A stretch of 64,000 nt of DNA from Sabulicella glaciei (GTDB lineage: Bacteria > Pseudomonadota > Alphaproteobacteria > Acetobacterales > Acetobacteraceae): contig NZ_JAPFQI010000001.1 in NCBI RefSeq assembly GCF_026183895.1, positions 153,510 through 217,509 of the forward strand. Direction: 5' to 3'. Shown here in pieces: positions 52,690 to 60,665 of this stretch. The notes beneath the pieces were generated by a model. It saw only the letters and a program-made list of their open reading frames with translations, did no database searches and had not been told where the DNA came from. The translations under genes and the position numbers were made by a program. Every line of letters starts with the position of its first letter. Position 1 is the stretch's first letter.

Positions 52690-53550
52690 CTAGGGCATCC
52701 GCGCCGCAAGCCGCGCCGCACCCTCCTTCAACGCCTGGACCTCTCCGTGGTGAAAATCGGGGCCGAAGTCATGGCGCGCCAGGATCCTCGTGAGGCTTGC
52801 CACCACCTCCGACCGGTCGCGCGACAGGACAGGCACGGCGACGGCGGCAAGGTCCGGGTTGAATTGGCCGACGGTGGTCATGTGCCCGTCCCTGCGGATG
52901 GCGGCGAGGCGGCTCCGGACCTCCGGCCAGGTGGCGCCCAGCCCGGCTTCGGCGATGTCGGCCTGCCGGTCCAGATAAAGGCTGCGGATGCGGTGGGGCG
53001 GAAGGAAGGCCAGGATGGCGAGCGACGCGGCGCCGCGGAACAAGGGCAGGGGAAGGCCCCGCGCCCGGAGGATCTGGATGTCCCGGCCCTCGGCGTGGAT
53101 GGATCCCGGCCCGGCCTTCAGCACGCAAAGGACCTTGTCGCGGTACAGGCTGCACAACAGCACGATGCTGTTCGGCACCGCCTCCGCCAGATCCGGCAGC
53201 ACCGCCTCCGCTGCCTGCAGCAATGGGTCGGTCATGTGCATCAGCCGCTCAAGCTCCACGATGCGGGGGCCGAGCGCGTAGAAGCCGTTGCCGACGGGGG
53301 CGACGAGGCCGGCATCCGACAGCGCCTTCACGTAACGATAGGCGGTGGAGCGCGTATAGTCCCGCCGCGCCATGAGGTCCTCCACGCGGACGACCGGGTG
53401 CTCCTCGGTGAACAGGTCGAGGATCTCGAGGATGCGGCCAATGCTGCCGGCGCCGCGCTCAGCCAGGGTCGTGCCGCGCTTCAGCTCCGCCGGATCGTCG
53501 CCTGTCGCCACGGCGGCGCGCCGCTTCCGCCGAGTTTCCGAACCTTGCAT
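52690..53550 (-). CDS. IclR-family transcriptional regulator
   Basis: A 286-residue regulator with a basic N-terminal tail (RRKRRAAV), a winged HTH (GRILEILDLFTEEHPVVRVEDLMARRDYTRSTAYRYVKALSDAGLV, about residues 37-85) and a C-terminal IclR effector domain (GFYALGPRIVELERL ... AVPVLSRDRSEVVASLTRIL). It is transcribed divergently from the dioxygenase operon and a 52-bp dyad lies between them, the usual IclR arrangement. It is expected to control that operon in response to an aromatic or small organic acid intermediate. Confidence 0.92.
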   Translation of the reverse strand: MQGSETRRKRRAAVATGDDPAELKRGTTLAERGAGSIGRILEILDLFTEEHPVVRVEDLMARRDYTRSTAYRYVKALSDAGLVAPVGNGFYALGPRIVELERLMHMTDPLLQAAEAVLPDLAEAVPNSIVLLCSLYRDKVLCVLKAGPGSIHAEGRDIQILRARGLPLPLFRGAASLAILAFLPPHRIRSLYLDRQADIAEAGLGATWPEVRSRLAAIRRDGHMTTVGQFNPDLAAVAVPVLSRDRSEVVASLTRILARHDFGPDFHHGEVQALKEGAARLAARMP

Positions 53551-53624
53551 CCGCCCCCCTGGTCGCCGGCCCGCCGGAGTCTGCGTCGCACGAGAACGCT
53601 TGCACAGCAGCGTAGCGCAATGTT

Positions 53625-53676
53625 AGCTATTCCCAATATGCGGGATTTCAGAAATTCCCGCTTATGGGGAATAGCT
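53625..53676. promoter_or_regulatory. 52-bp dyad, candidate IclR operator
   Basis: Outer arms AGCTATTCCC (53625-53634) and GGGAATAGCT (53667-53676) and inner arms GCGGGA (53640-53645) and TCCCGC (53656-53661) share exactly the same centre. By my count 21 of 26 positions are symmetric. It sits 75 bp upstream of iclR and 63 bp upstream of the dioxygenase gene, so one site could control both. Confidence 0.75.
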
Positions 53677-53738
53677 GGCATCCCGCAAGCCCGGCTCCCC
53701 ATACGTCTGAAGCGGCATGGTCAGGGAGGAGGCGCATC

Positions 53739-54647
53739 ATGAACATCCAACCCACGGGACAAACGCTGGGGGCGCGCGTCACCGGGATCGACCTCTCGAA
53801 GCCACTCGGCGATGGCGAGTTCGCGGGGATCCTGCGGGCATTGGGCTCGCATGGCGTGCTGTGCTTTCCCGGGCAGCGTCTGGAGCCCGCGGCGCTGCGC
53901 GACTTCTCGCAGCGCTTCGGCAGCATCCAGCGCTCCGTCACCGGCAAGTTCCACGACCCGCAGGTGCCTGAGGTCGGCATTCTGTCCAACATCATCGAGA
54001 ACGGGCAGCCCATCGGCATCGGCGATGCCGGGCAGGACTGGCACACCGACATGTCCTACCGGGACCTGATGGGGTTCGTGAACGTGCTGAACGCCTGGAA
54101 GGTGCCGCATCGCGACGGCAAGCCCCTGGGCGACACGGTCTTCGCCAACATGCACGCTGCCTATGACGAGCTGGACCCCGCGCTGAAGGAACGGCTGCGC
54201 GATGCGACCGCGACGCACGACTTCAACAAGTTCTGGGACGAGATGCGCAAGAAGGGCAGCTCGCGAGCCCCGCTGACGCCCGAGCAGCGCGCGGCGCGCC
54301 CGCCCTCGGTCCATCCGGTGTTCCTGACGCATCCGATCACCGGCCGGAAGGTGCTGTACTGCAACCCCGGCTACGCGATCCACATCAACGAGCTCGACGA
54401 ACGAGAAAGCGACGCGGTGCTGGAGCAGCTCTTCGCCCACCAGCTTCAGCCGCGCTTCCTCTACGCCCATGTGTGGACCGAAGGCGACCTGCTGATCTGG
54501 GACAATATCGGGACGCTTCACAACGCGATCCCGAATTATGGCCCGAACGAGCATCGCCTGATGAAGCGCTGCCAAGTGCTGGCCGACAAGATCTTCGATC
54601 CCGAGTTCCTCCGCGCCTCGCTGCCGCCGATGCAGGCGGCCGAGTAG
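53739..54647 (+). CDS. TauD/TfdA-family Fe(II)/2-oxoglutarate-dependent dioxygenase
   Basis: A 302-residue dioxygenase. The facial triad is visible as His and Asp in DWHTDMSY (about residues 103-110) and the distal His in WDNIGTLHNAI (about 262); the 2-oxoglutarate-binding Arg follows in NEHRLMKR. The N-terminus GARVTGIDLSKPL is typical of TauD. Members hydroxylate sulfonates, aryloxyacetates, carnitine-like compounds and others, releasing succinate and CO2. GGAGG precedes the ATG. It is the first gene of the IclR-linked operon and probably carries out the initiating oxidation. Substrate unknown. Confidence 0.92.
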   Translation: MNIQPTGQTLGARVTGIDLSKPLGDGEFAGILRALGSHGVLCFPGQRLEPAALRDFSQRFGSIQRSVTGKFHDPQVPEVGILSNIIENGQPIGIGDAGQDWHTDMSYRDLMGFVNVLNAWKVPHRDGKPLGDTVFANMHAAYDELDPALKERLRDATATHDFNKFWDEMRKKGSSRAPLTPEQRAARPPSVHPVFLTHPITGRKVLYCNPGYAIHINELDERESDAVLEQLFAHQLQPRFLYAHVWTEGDLLIWDNIGTLHNAIPNYGPNEHRLMKRCQVLADKIFDPEFLRASLPPMQAAE

Positions 54648-54676
54648 CCCCTGAGGCCGGGCGGGGAGGGACGCGA

Positions 54677-55528
54677 TTGCGCCTGATGAGTTTCGCGACG
54701 GCTCGCGGGCCGTCCTTCGGGCTCGCCACCGACCAGGGCGTGCTGGATCTGGGGCGCCGCTTCGGCGGGCGGTTCGGCGGCGTGCGTGGCATGCTGGCCG
54801 GCTGGAAGGAGGCCTTGCCCCTGCTGCAGGACCTGGCCCGGGCACCGCCGGATCACGCGCTGGCAGAGGTCGAGTTCCTGCCGGTTGTTCCCGATGCCGC
54901 CAAGATCATCGGCATCGGCCTGAACTACCGCTCCCATGTGGGCGAGGCGGCGGGGCGGGCGCCGCCGGAATTCCCCCGTGTCTTCTCGCGCTGGAACGAT
55001 ACGCTACTCGGCCATGGCCAGCCCATGCGGCGTCCGCTCGTTTCTGCCCATCTCGATTTCGAGGGGGAGCTTGCCGTCATCATCGGCAAGCCAGGGCGGC
55101 ACATCCCCGCCGCGCGGGCGATGGAACATGTCGCGGGCTATGCCTGCTTCAACGATGGCAGCGTGCGGGATTGGCAGAAGCACACCACCACCTCCGGCAA
55201 GAACTTTCACGCCACCGGACCGCTCGGGCCCTGGATGGTCACGGCGGACGAGATCCCCGACCCCACAGCCCTCACCCTGACCACGCGCCTGAACGGCGAG
55301 CAGGTGCAGCGGGCCAGCACGGGGGAGCTGATCTACGACATCCCCTTCCTCATCGAATACATCTCGACCATTACGCCGCTGGCGCCCGGCGACGTCATCG
55401 CCACGGGAACGCCGGAAGGTGTCGCGCTCCACCGCGATCCCCCGCTCTGGCTGAAGCCCGGCGACGTGGTCGAGGTGGAGGTCTCCGGCATCGGCACGCT
55501 CCGAAACCCGGTCGCCGAGGAGGCGTAG
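54677..55528 (+). CDS. Fumarylacetoacetate hydrolase (FAH) family protein
   Basis: A 283-residue FAH-superfamily enzyme that hydrolyses or decarboxylates beta-diketo/acylpyruvate-type acids. The core IIGIGLNYRSHVGEAA, the metal-ligand stretch DFEGELAVIIGK, FNDGSVRDWQ and the C-terminal TPLAPGDVIATGTPEGV are all intact. I propose a TTG start at 54677 (L-R-L-M-S-F, the usual MRLMSF-type N-terminus) because GGGAGGG lies 6 bp upstream; an ATG at 54686 is three codons in. It lies 29 bp after the dioxygenase. Confidence 0.9.
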   Translation: MRLMSFATARGPSFGLATDQGVLDLGRRFGGRFGGVRGMLAGWKEALPLLQDLARAPPDHALAEVEFLPVVPDAAKIIGIGLNYRSHVGEAAGRAPPEFPRVFSRWNDTLLGHGQPMRRPLVSAHLDFEGELAVIIGKPGRHIPAARAMEHVAGYACFNDGSVRDWQKHTTTSGKNFHATGPLGPWMVTADEIPDPTALTLTTRLNGEQVQRASTGELIYDIPFLIEYISTITPLAPGDVIATGTPEGVALHRDPPLWLKPGDVVEVEVSGIGTLRNPVAEEA

Positions 55529-55530
55529 CG

Positions 55531-55953
55531 ATGGACGAGTTGCGCCGTGCCGCGCTCCTGATCGGCTGCCAGCAGGCGGTTCACCGCTTCTACGCGGCGC
55601 TGGATGCCTCCGACTATGCGGGCGTTGCCGCCAGCATGGCGCCGGAGGGTTCCTGGCACCGCCAGGGCAAGATGCTGACCGGACCGGACGAGGTCCGCGC
55701 CGCGCTGGCGGAGCGGCCCGCGGGCCGGGTCACCGCGCATCTGGTGCAGAACCTGGTGGTGGATCTGGCGGACGAGCGCAGCGCGACCCTGCGCTACATG
55801 ACGCTGGTCTACCGCCATGACGGTGAAGGCGGAACCGGACCCGCGCCGCTGTCGCAGCCGCTTTCGATCTCGGCCCACGTGGACCGCCTGCGTCGCGAGG
55901 GTGACCGGTGGCTCGCGGTGGAACGCCGCTCACGGAGGATCTTCGCAGCATGA
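55531..55953 (+). CDS. NTF2-like (SnoaL/nuclear transport factor 2) family protein
   Basis: A 140-residue cone-shaped alpha+beta-fold protein: helical QQAVHRFYAALDASDYAGVAASMAPEGSWHRQGK, then TGPDEVRAALAERP, then beta strands ending WLAVERRSRRIFA. This fold includes small subunits of ring-hydroxylating dioxygenases, isomerases and ligand binders. It starts 2 bp after the FAH stop and overlaps the next gene by 4 bp (ATGA), so it is part of the operon. It may process or bind a pathway intermediate. Confidence 0.8.
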   Translation: MDELRRAALLIGCQQAVHRFYAALDASDYAGVAASMAPEGSWHRQGKMLTGPDEVRAALAERPAGRVTAHLVQNLVVDLADERSATLRYMTLVYRHDGEGGTGPAPLSQPLSISAHVDRLRREGDRWLAVERRSRRIFAA

Positions 55954-57065
55954 ACCAATCCGTCAGCCACGCCCTCCGTGTCCCGGCGGATCGGGTCCGG
56001 GAACAGATCCTCGGGGTGCTGCATGCCTGGAACATGGCGCCCGACCTGGCCGCGACGACGGCCAAGCTGATGGTCGAGACCGACCTGTTCGGCGTGGACA
56101 GCCACGGCATCTCGATGATGATGACCTACGAGCAACGCATGCAGGAAGGAAAGCTGGACCTCCGCACCCCGCCGAAGGTGGAGAGGGAGACGGCCTGCAC
56201 CGCCATGGTGAACGGGATGGCGGGGCTGGGGCATTCGGTTTCCGCCTTCGCCATGAACCTTGCCGTGGACAAGGCGCTCGCGGCCGGTGTCGGCATCGTG
56301 GGCGTGCGCAACTCGCACCATTTCGGCGCGGCGGGGGTCTATGCGCGCATCGCCGCACGGCGCGGCGTGATCGGGCTCGTCACCAGCGCGACGCGTGGCG
56401 TGACCATGGTGCCGACGCGGGGCTCGGTGCCGGTGCTGGGCACCAATCCGCTGGCCTTTGCGGCACCGACGAAGCGCAACCGGCCCTTTGTGCTGGACAT
56501 GGCGACCACGACGACCGCGGCCGGCAAGATCAAGGTCCATGACCTGAATGGGCGCCCCCTCCCGGCGGGATGGATGGTGGATGGCGAAGGCCGTCCCGTC
56601 ACCGACGCGGCGGAAGGCATGGAAGTGCTGCAGAAGCGGCCGGAGGGCGGCCTGACGCCGCTCGGCGGCACGCCGGAGATGGCGAGCCACAAGGGCTACG
56701 GCCTGGCGATGATGGTGCACATCCTGGGCGGGACGCTTGTCGGCTCCTCCTTCTCGCCGATCCGGAACCGCACGCAGAAGCCGACCGACCCCGACGATCT
56801 CGGCCATTTCTTCATGGCGCTGGACCCGAAGGCCTTCCGCGAGGACGGCGCCTTCGAGGAAGACCTGGACGACGCGATCGACGTGCTGCACGCGACGCCG
56901 CCCGCCGATCCGGCGAAGCCGGTCCTCGTCGCCGGAGACCCGGAGGAGGAGGAGCGCGAGCGTCGCCTGCGGCACGGCATCCCGATCCCGGCGGCGCTCG
57001 ACCGGCATATCCGCGCCATCTGCGAGCGCTGCGGTGCATCCTACGTGCTGGGCGGCGCGGCCTGA
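55950..57065 (+). CDS. Ldh-family (malate/L-lactate/ureidoglycolate-type) NAD(P)-dependent dehydrogenase
   Basis: A 371-residue member of the second, non-Rossmann lactate/malate dehydrogenase family. Conserved blocks are FGVDSHGIS, GVRNSHHFGAAG, TNPLAFAAP, LDMATTTTAAGKI and HKGYGLAMMVHILGG. These enzymes oxidise 2-hydroxy acids (malate, sulfolactate, ureidoglycolate, 2,3-diketogulonate). In this operon the substrate may be a 2-hydroxy acid made by the dioxygenase branch. It overlaps the NTF2-like gene by 4 bp. Confidence 0.9.
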   Translation: MNQSVSHALRVPADRVREQILGVLHAWNMAPDLAATTAKLMVETDLFGVDSHGISMMMTYEQRMQEGKLDLRTPPKVERETACTAMVNGMAGLGHSVSAFAMNLAVDKALAAGVGIVGVRNSHHFGAAGVYARIAARRGVIGLVTSATRGVTMVPTRGSVPVLGTNPLAFAAPTKRNRPFVLDMATTTTAAGKIKVHDLNGRPLPAGWMVDGEGRPVTDAAEGMEVLQKRPEGGLTPLGGTPEMASHKGYGLAMMVHILGGTLVGSSFSPIRNRTQKPTDPDDLGHFFMALDPKAFREDGAFEEDLDDAIDVLHATPPADPAKPVLVAGDPEEEERERRLRHGIPIPAALDRHIRAICERCGASYVLGGAA

Positions 57066-57111
57066 CACATCGCTTGTCGAACAGGACTGGTTGACCATAG
57101 CATCCACCCGA

Positions 57112-57127
57112 CCGACCGTTCGGTCGG
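57112..57127. promoter_or_regulatory. TetR-type palindrome upstream of the acyl-CoA dehydrogenase pair
   Basis: CCGACCG-TT-CGGTCGG is a perfect 7-bp dyad 42 bp before the first acyl-CoA dehydrogenase ATG. CCGACC/GGTCGG dyads are commonly bound by TetR-family regulators. No TetR gene is in the window, so the acyl-CoA dehydrogenase part of the operon may have its own promoter and regulator. Confidence 0.5.
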
Positions 57128-57168
57128 GAATCCGGGCGGCAGAGCGGAACGAGGAAGCGGAGCAACGC

Positions 57169-58374
57169 ATGGATCTGAGGTACACGCCGCAGGAGCGCGC
57201 CTTCCGCGCCGAGGTGCGCGGGTTCATCGACGCCAACCTGCCCGCCGACACACGGCAACGCATGGTCGAGGGACGGGTGCCAACCAAGGCGCAGACGGTC
57301 GCCTGGCAGCGCATGCTGAACGCGCGCGGCTGGGCCGTGCCCGACTGACCGGAGGAGCACGGCGGAACCGGCTGGACCGCCGTGCAGCGCTACATCTTCC
57401 GCGAGGAACTGCAGCAGACTCCAGCGCCGCAGCCCGTTGGCTTCGGCACCAACATGGTCGGCCCCATCCTCATCGCATTCGGGACCGAGGCGCAGAAGCG
57501 ACGCTTCCTGCCGCGCATCCGCAACATCGACGACTGGTGGTGTCAGGGCTTCTCGGAGCCCGGCGCGGGATCGGACCTTGCCTCGCTCAAGACGCGCGCG
57601 GTGCGGGAGGGCGAGCATTACGTCGTCAACGGCCAGAAGACCTGGACGACCTACGCCCAGCATGCCGACTGGATCTTCTGCCTCGTCCGCACCGATCCCG
57701 AGGCGAAGCAGCAGGAGGGGATTTCCTTTCTCCTGATCGACATGAGGACGCCGGGCATCACGGTGCGGCCCATCATCACCATCGATGGCGGGCACGAGGT
57801 AAACGAGGTTTTCTTCGACGATGTCCGCGTTCCCGTCGAGAACCTGGTCGGCGAGGAGAATCGCGGCTGGGATTGCGCGAAGCTCCTGCTTGGCCATGAG
57901 CGCACGGGCGCCGCGCGGGTGGGCGTCAGCAAGGAGCGGCTGCGCCGGCTGAAATACGTCGCCTCGCAGGTGGAGGAGGGCGGGCGGCGGCTGATCGATT
58001 CCCCGCGCATCCGCGAGAAGATCGCCGGCATCGAGGTAGAGCTGAAGGCGCTGGAGATGACGGTGCTGCGCGTCCTCGCCGCGTCGAAGCGGGCCGGGGA
58101 GTCGCGCAACGCCGATCCTGCTTCCTCCATTCTGAAGCTGCGGGGCTCGGAGATCGCGCAGTCCATCACGGAGCTGATGATGGAGGTGGCAGGCCCCTAC
58201 GCGCTGCCGGCCCTGGCCGACCCGGAGATGGATGGCACGAACGAGCCCGGGCTGATGGAGGATTGGGCGCGGACCATCGCCCCCGTCTATTTCAACTGGC
58301 GCAAGCTCTCGATCTTTGGCGGCACGAACGAGATCCAGCGGCAGATCATGTCCAAGGCCTTTATGGGACTCTGA
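57169..58374 (+). pseudogene. Acyl-CoA dehydrogenase interrupted by an in-frame TGA
   Basis: The frame from ATG 57169 to 58374 is 402 codons and reads as a complete acyl-CoA dehydrogenase except for TGA at 57346-57348 (codon 60). The sequence around it, GWAVPD-stop-PEEHGGTGWT, is the usual place of a conserved Trp (PDWPEEHGG), so one TGG-to-TGA change explains it. The rest is intact: SEPGAGSDLASLKTRA, the flavin/substrate region WTTYAQHADWIF, and the C-terminal SIFGGTNEIQRQIMSKAF. TGA is used as a normal stop by many genes here, so recoding is unlikely. It is either a recent inactivating mutation, a sequencing error, or a gene re-initiated at the GTG at 57382 (which would lack the N-terminal helices). 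The second gene begins 2 bp after its stop. Confidence 0.85.
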
Positions 58375-58376
58375 GC

Positions 58377-59519
58377 ATGAATTTTGACCTTTCGGAGGAG
58401 CAGCGCCTTCTCCAGGAAAGCCTGCGCCGGTTGCTGGCGGACCGCTACGGCTTCACGCAGCGCAATGCCGCGATGGCGGCGCCGGAGGGCTGGAGCCGCA
58501 AGATTTGGCGCAGCTACGCGGAGCTTGGCCTGCTCGGCCTCCCCTTCGAGGAGGCCGATGGTGGCTTCGGCGGCGGCCCGGTGGAAGCGATGCTGGTCGC
58601 CGAGGCGCTGGGTGAGGCGCTGACGCTGGAGCCATGGTTCACCACGGTCGTGCTCGGCGGCGGCTTCCTGCGTCACGGCGCCTCGGAGGCGCAGCGCAGG
58701 GCGCTGGTCCCGCAGATCGCGGCGGGGGAAGCGCTGGTCGCCTTCGCCCAGATGGAGACCCAGTCGCGCTACTCCCTCTCCGACGTCGCGACGGAGGCCC
58801 GGCGTGATGGCGATGGCTGGGTTCTGGAGGGACGCAAGCGCGTCGTCCTGCATGGCGACACCGCCGACTGGGTCGTGGTCACGGCCCGGACCTCCGGCGC
58901 GCGATCGGACCGGGCGGGGATCGGCGTGTTCTTGGTGCCAGCAAGTGCGCCGGGCCTGCTGCGCCAGGGCTACGCGACCGTGGACGGGCAGCGCGCGGCG
59001 GAGGTGACGCTTTCCGGCGTGCGCGTTGGGCCGGATTCCGTGCTCGGCGATCCGGCGGAGGGGCTTCCGCTGGTCGAGCGGGTGGTGGACGAGGCCATCG
59101 CCGCCCTGGCAGCGGAGGCGGTGGGGTGCATGTCGGCGCTCCATGCCCTGACGCTCGAATACCTGAAGACGCGCCACCAATTCGGCCGCGCCATCGGCCA
59201 GTTCCAGGTGCTGCAGCACCGCGCCTCCGACATGATGGTGGCGCTGGAGCAGGCGCGCAGCATGGCGATGTACGCGACCATGATGCTGGACGAGCCCACG
59301 CCCGAGCGTCGCTCCGCCATGTCGGCGGTGAAGGTGCAGATCGGCCGCTCGGCGAAGCTGATCGGGCAGCACGCGGTGCAGATGCATGGCGGCATCGGCA
59401 TCGCGACGGAGTACGCGGCGGGGCACTACTTCAAGCGCCTCGCGGCGATCGACACGCTCTTCGGCAACGTGGACCACCACCTGGAGACGCTGGCGGCAGA
59501 GGTGTCCGCCGTCGCCTGA
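58377..59519 (+). CDS. Acyl-CoA dehydrogenase
   Basis: A 380-residue acyl-CoA dehydrogenase-like flavoprotein: N-terminal helical domain NFDLSEEQRLLQESLRRLL, middle beta domain (FAQMETQSRYSLSDVATEAR), and C-terminal helices with TRHQFGRAIGQFQVLQHRASDM and MHGGIGIATEYAAGHYFKRL. Such two-gene pairs often form heteromeric dehydrogenases acting on unusual acyl-CoAs (steroid-chain, aromatic). If the partner at 57169 is truly broken, this subunit may be orphaned. It is spaced 2 bp from its partner and 39 bp from the following Bug gene. Confidence 0.9.
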   Translation: MNFDLSEEQRLLQESLRRLLADRYGFTQRNAAMAAPEGWSRKIWRSYAELGLLGLPFEEADGGFGGGPVEAMLVAEALGEALTLEPWFTTVVLGGGFLRHGASEAQRRALVPQIAAGEALVAFAQMETQSRYSLSDVATEARRDGDGWVLEGRKRVVLHGDTADWVVVTARTSGARSDRAGIGVFLVPASAPGLLRQGYATVDGQRAAEVTLSGVRVGPDSVLGDPAEGLPLVERVVDEAIAALAAEAVGCMSALHALTLEYLKTRHQFGRAIGQFQVLQHRASDMMVALEQARSMAMYATMMLDEPTPERRSAMSAVKVQIGRSAKLIGQHAVQMHGGIGIATEYAAGHYFKRLAAIDTLFGNVDHHLETLAAEVSAVA

Positions 59520-59558
59520 ACCGCCGCGCCCACCCCAGAAGATCAGGAGGAAACGATC

Positions 59559-60539
59559 ATGCGAGACATCCCCGGACCCATCGGCCGGCGCACGGTCCTG
59601 GCCGGCGCCGCCGCGAGCCTGGCCGCACCGGCCTTCGCGCAGCGTCGCGACCAGCCCTTCCCGAACCGCCCCATCCGCATCTTCGGCGCCTGGGCGCCGG
59701 GGCCCAATGTCTACACGCGCGTCCTGTCGGAGATCGTGTCGCCGCGCCTGGGTCAGCCCGTGGTGATCGAGAGCAAGTCCGGCGCCAACGGAACGCTCGC
59801 GGCGCGCGCCGTCACCACCGAAAGCCCGGATGGGCATGCGCTGGCGCAGATACCGGGCTCGGTCTTCCGCGTGCCCTACATGATGGCGCGCATGCCGTAT
59901 GATCCGGTGAACGACCTCACCTACAACATCTGCCTGACCGGTTACACCTTCGGCCTCGTGGTGCGCGCGGACTCGCCGTACCGCACCTGGCAGGACCTCG
60001 TGGCTGCAGCGCGGCAGCGGCCTGGGGAGATTTCCTACGGCTCGCCGGGCATCGGCACCGAATCCCAAGTGGTGATGGACCGCATCGCGGAGCAGGAGAA
60101 GGTCGAGTGGCTGCATGTGCCGTTCCGCGGCGGCAGCGAGCTCACCAATGCCCTGCTCGGCGGGCAGATCCATGCCGTCGCGACGGCCAGCCACTGGTCG
60201 TCGCTGGTGCAGGCCGGGCAGTTGCGCCTGCTGAATGTCTGGACCGCCGACCGCATTCGCCGCTACCCCGACGCGCCGACCCTGAAGGAGCTGGGCTACG
60301 ACATCGTCGCCACCTCGCCCTATGGGCTTGCGGGGCCGAAGGGCATGGACCCGGCGGTGGTCCGGACGCTGCACGATGCGTTCAAGGAGGCGCTCTACCA
60401 TCCGGATTCGCTGAAATACCTGGAAGGGCTGGATCAGCCCGTCGTCTACATGGACAGCGAGGCCTACTCGAACTTCGTGCGGCAGCAAGTGGTGCGGGAG
60501 CAGGAGATCGTGCGGCGCCTCAACCTGCGGATGAACTGA
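59559..60539 (+). CDS. Bug-family (TctC-like) periplasmic substrate-binding protein, copy 5
   Basis: A 326-residue exported receptor with signal peptide (GRRTVLAGAAASLAAPAFAQ). Bug features are PIRIFGAWAPGPNVYTRVL and VVIESKSGANGTLAARAVTTES. The AGGAGGAAACGATC leader gives a strong ribosome-binding site. It is the last plus-strand gene of the IclR-linked operon and is presumably its uptake receptor. The usual Gly-Gly of the first loop is changed (APGPN), so the ligand may differ from the classic dicarboxylates. Confidence 0.9.
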   Translation: MRDIPGPIGRRTVLAGAAASLAAPAFAQRRDQPFPNRPIRIFGAWAPGPNVYTRVLSEIVSPRLGQPVVIESKSGANGTLAARAVTTESPDGHALAQIPGSVFRVPYMMARMPYDPVNDLTYNICLTGYTFGLVVRADSPYRTWQDLVAAARQRPGEISYGSPGIGTESQVVMDRIAEQEKVEWLHVPFRGGSELTNALLGGQIHAVATASHWSSLVQAGQLRLLNVWTADRIRRYPDAPTLKELGYDIVATSPYGLAGPKGMDPAVVRTLHDAFKEALYHPDSLKYLEGLDQPVVYMDSEAYSNFVRQQVVREQEIVRRLNLRMN

Positions 60540-60607
60540 CGGGCCGGGGTCACGGAATCGACGTCGCCGCGATCCCCTTCTTCCCCAAGCGTGTGGCGTG
60601 CCGCGTG

Positions 60608-60631
60608 GCGGCGAGAGGCCGATCTCGCCGC
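60608..60631. terminator. 9-bp hairpin between convergent operons
   Basis: GCGGCGAGA (60608-60616) and TCTCGCCGC (60623-60631) form a perfect stem with a 6-nt loop in the 126-bp gap between convergent genes. There is no T tract on either strand, so factor-independent termination is unproven; RNA-end protection is equally possible. Confidence 0.35.
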
Positions 60632-60665
60632 AAGCGGGCCGGGCGGCTTTGCCCGGGGCCTCCGG

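Noticed and set aside
57346-57348. TGA recoded as Trp or selenocysteine
   Set aside because: Many neighbouring genes end in TGA, the position is a conserved Trp and not Cys, and I see no adjacent SECIS-like stem-loop.
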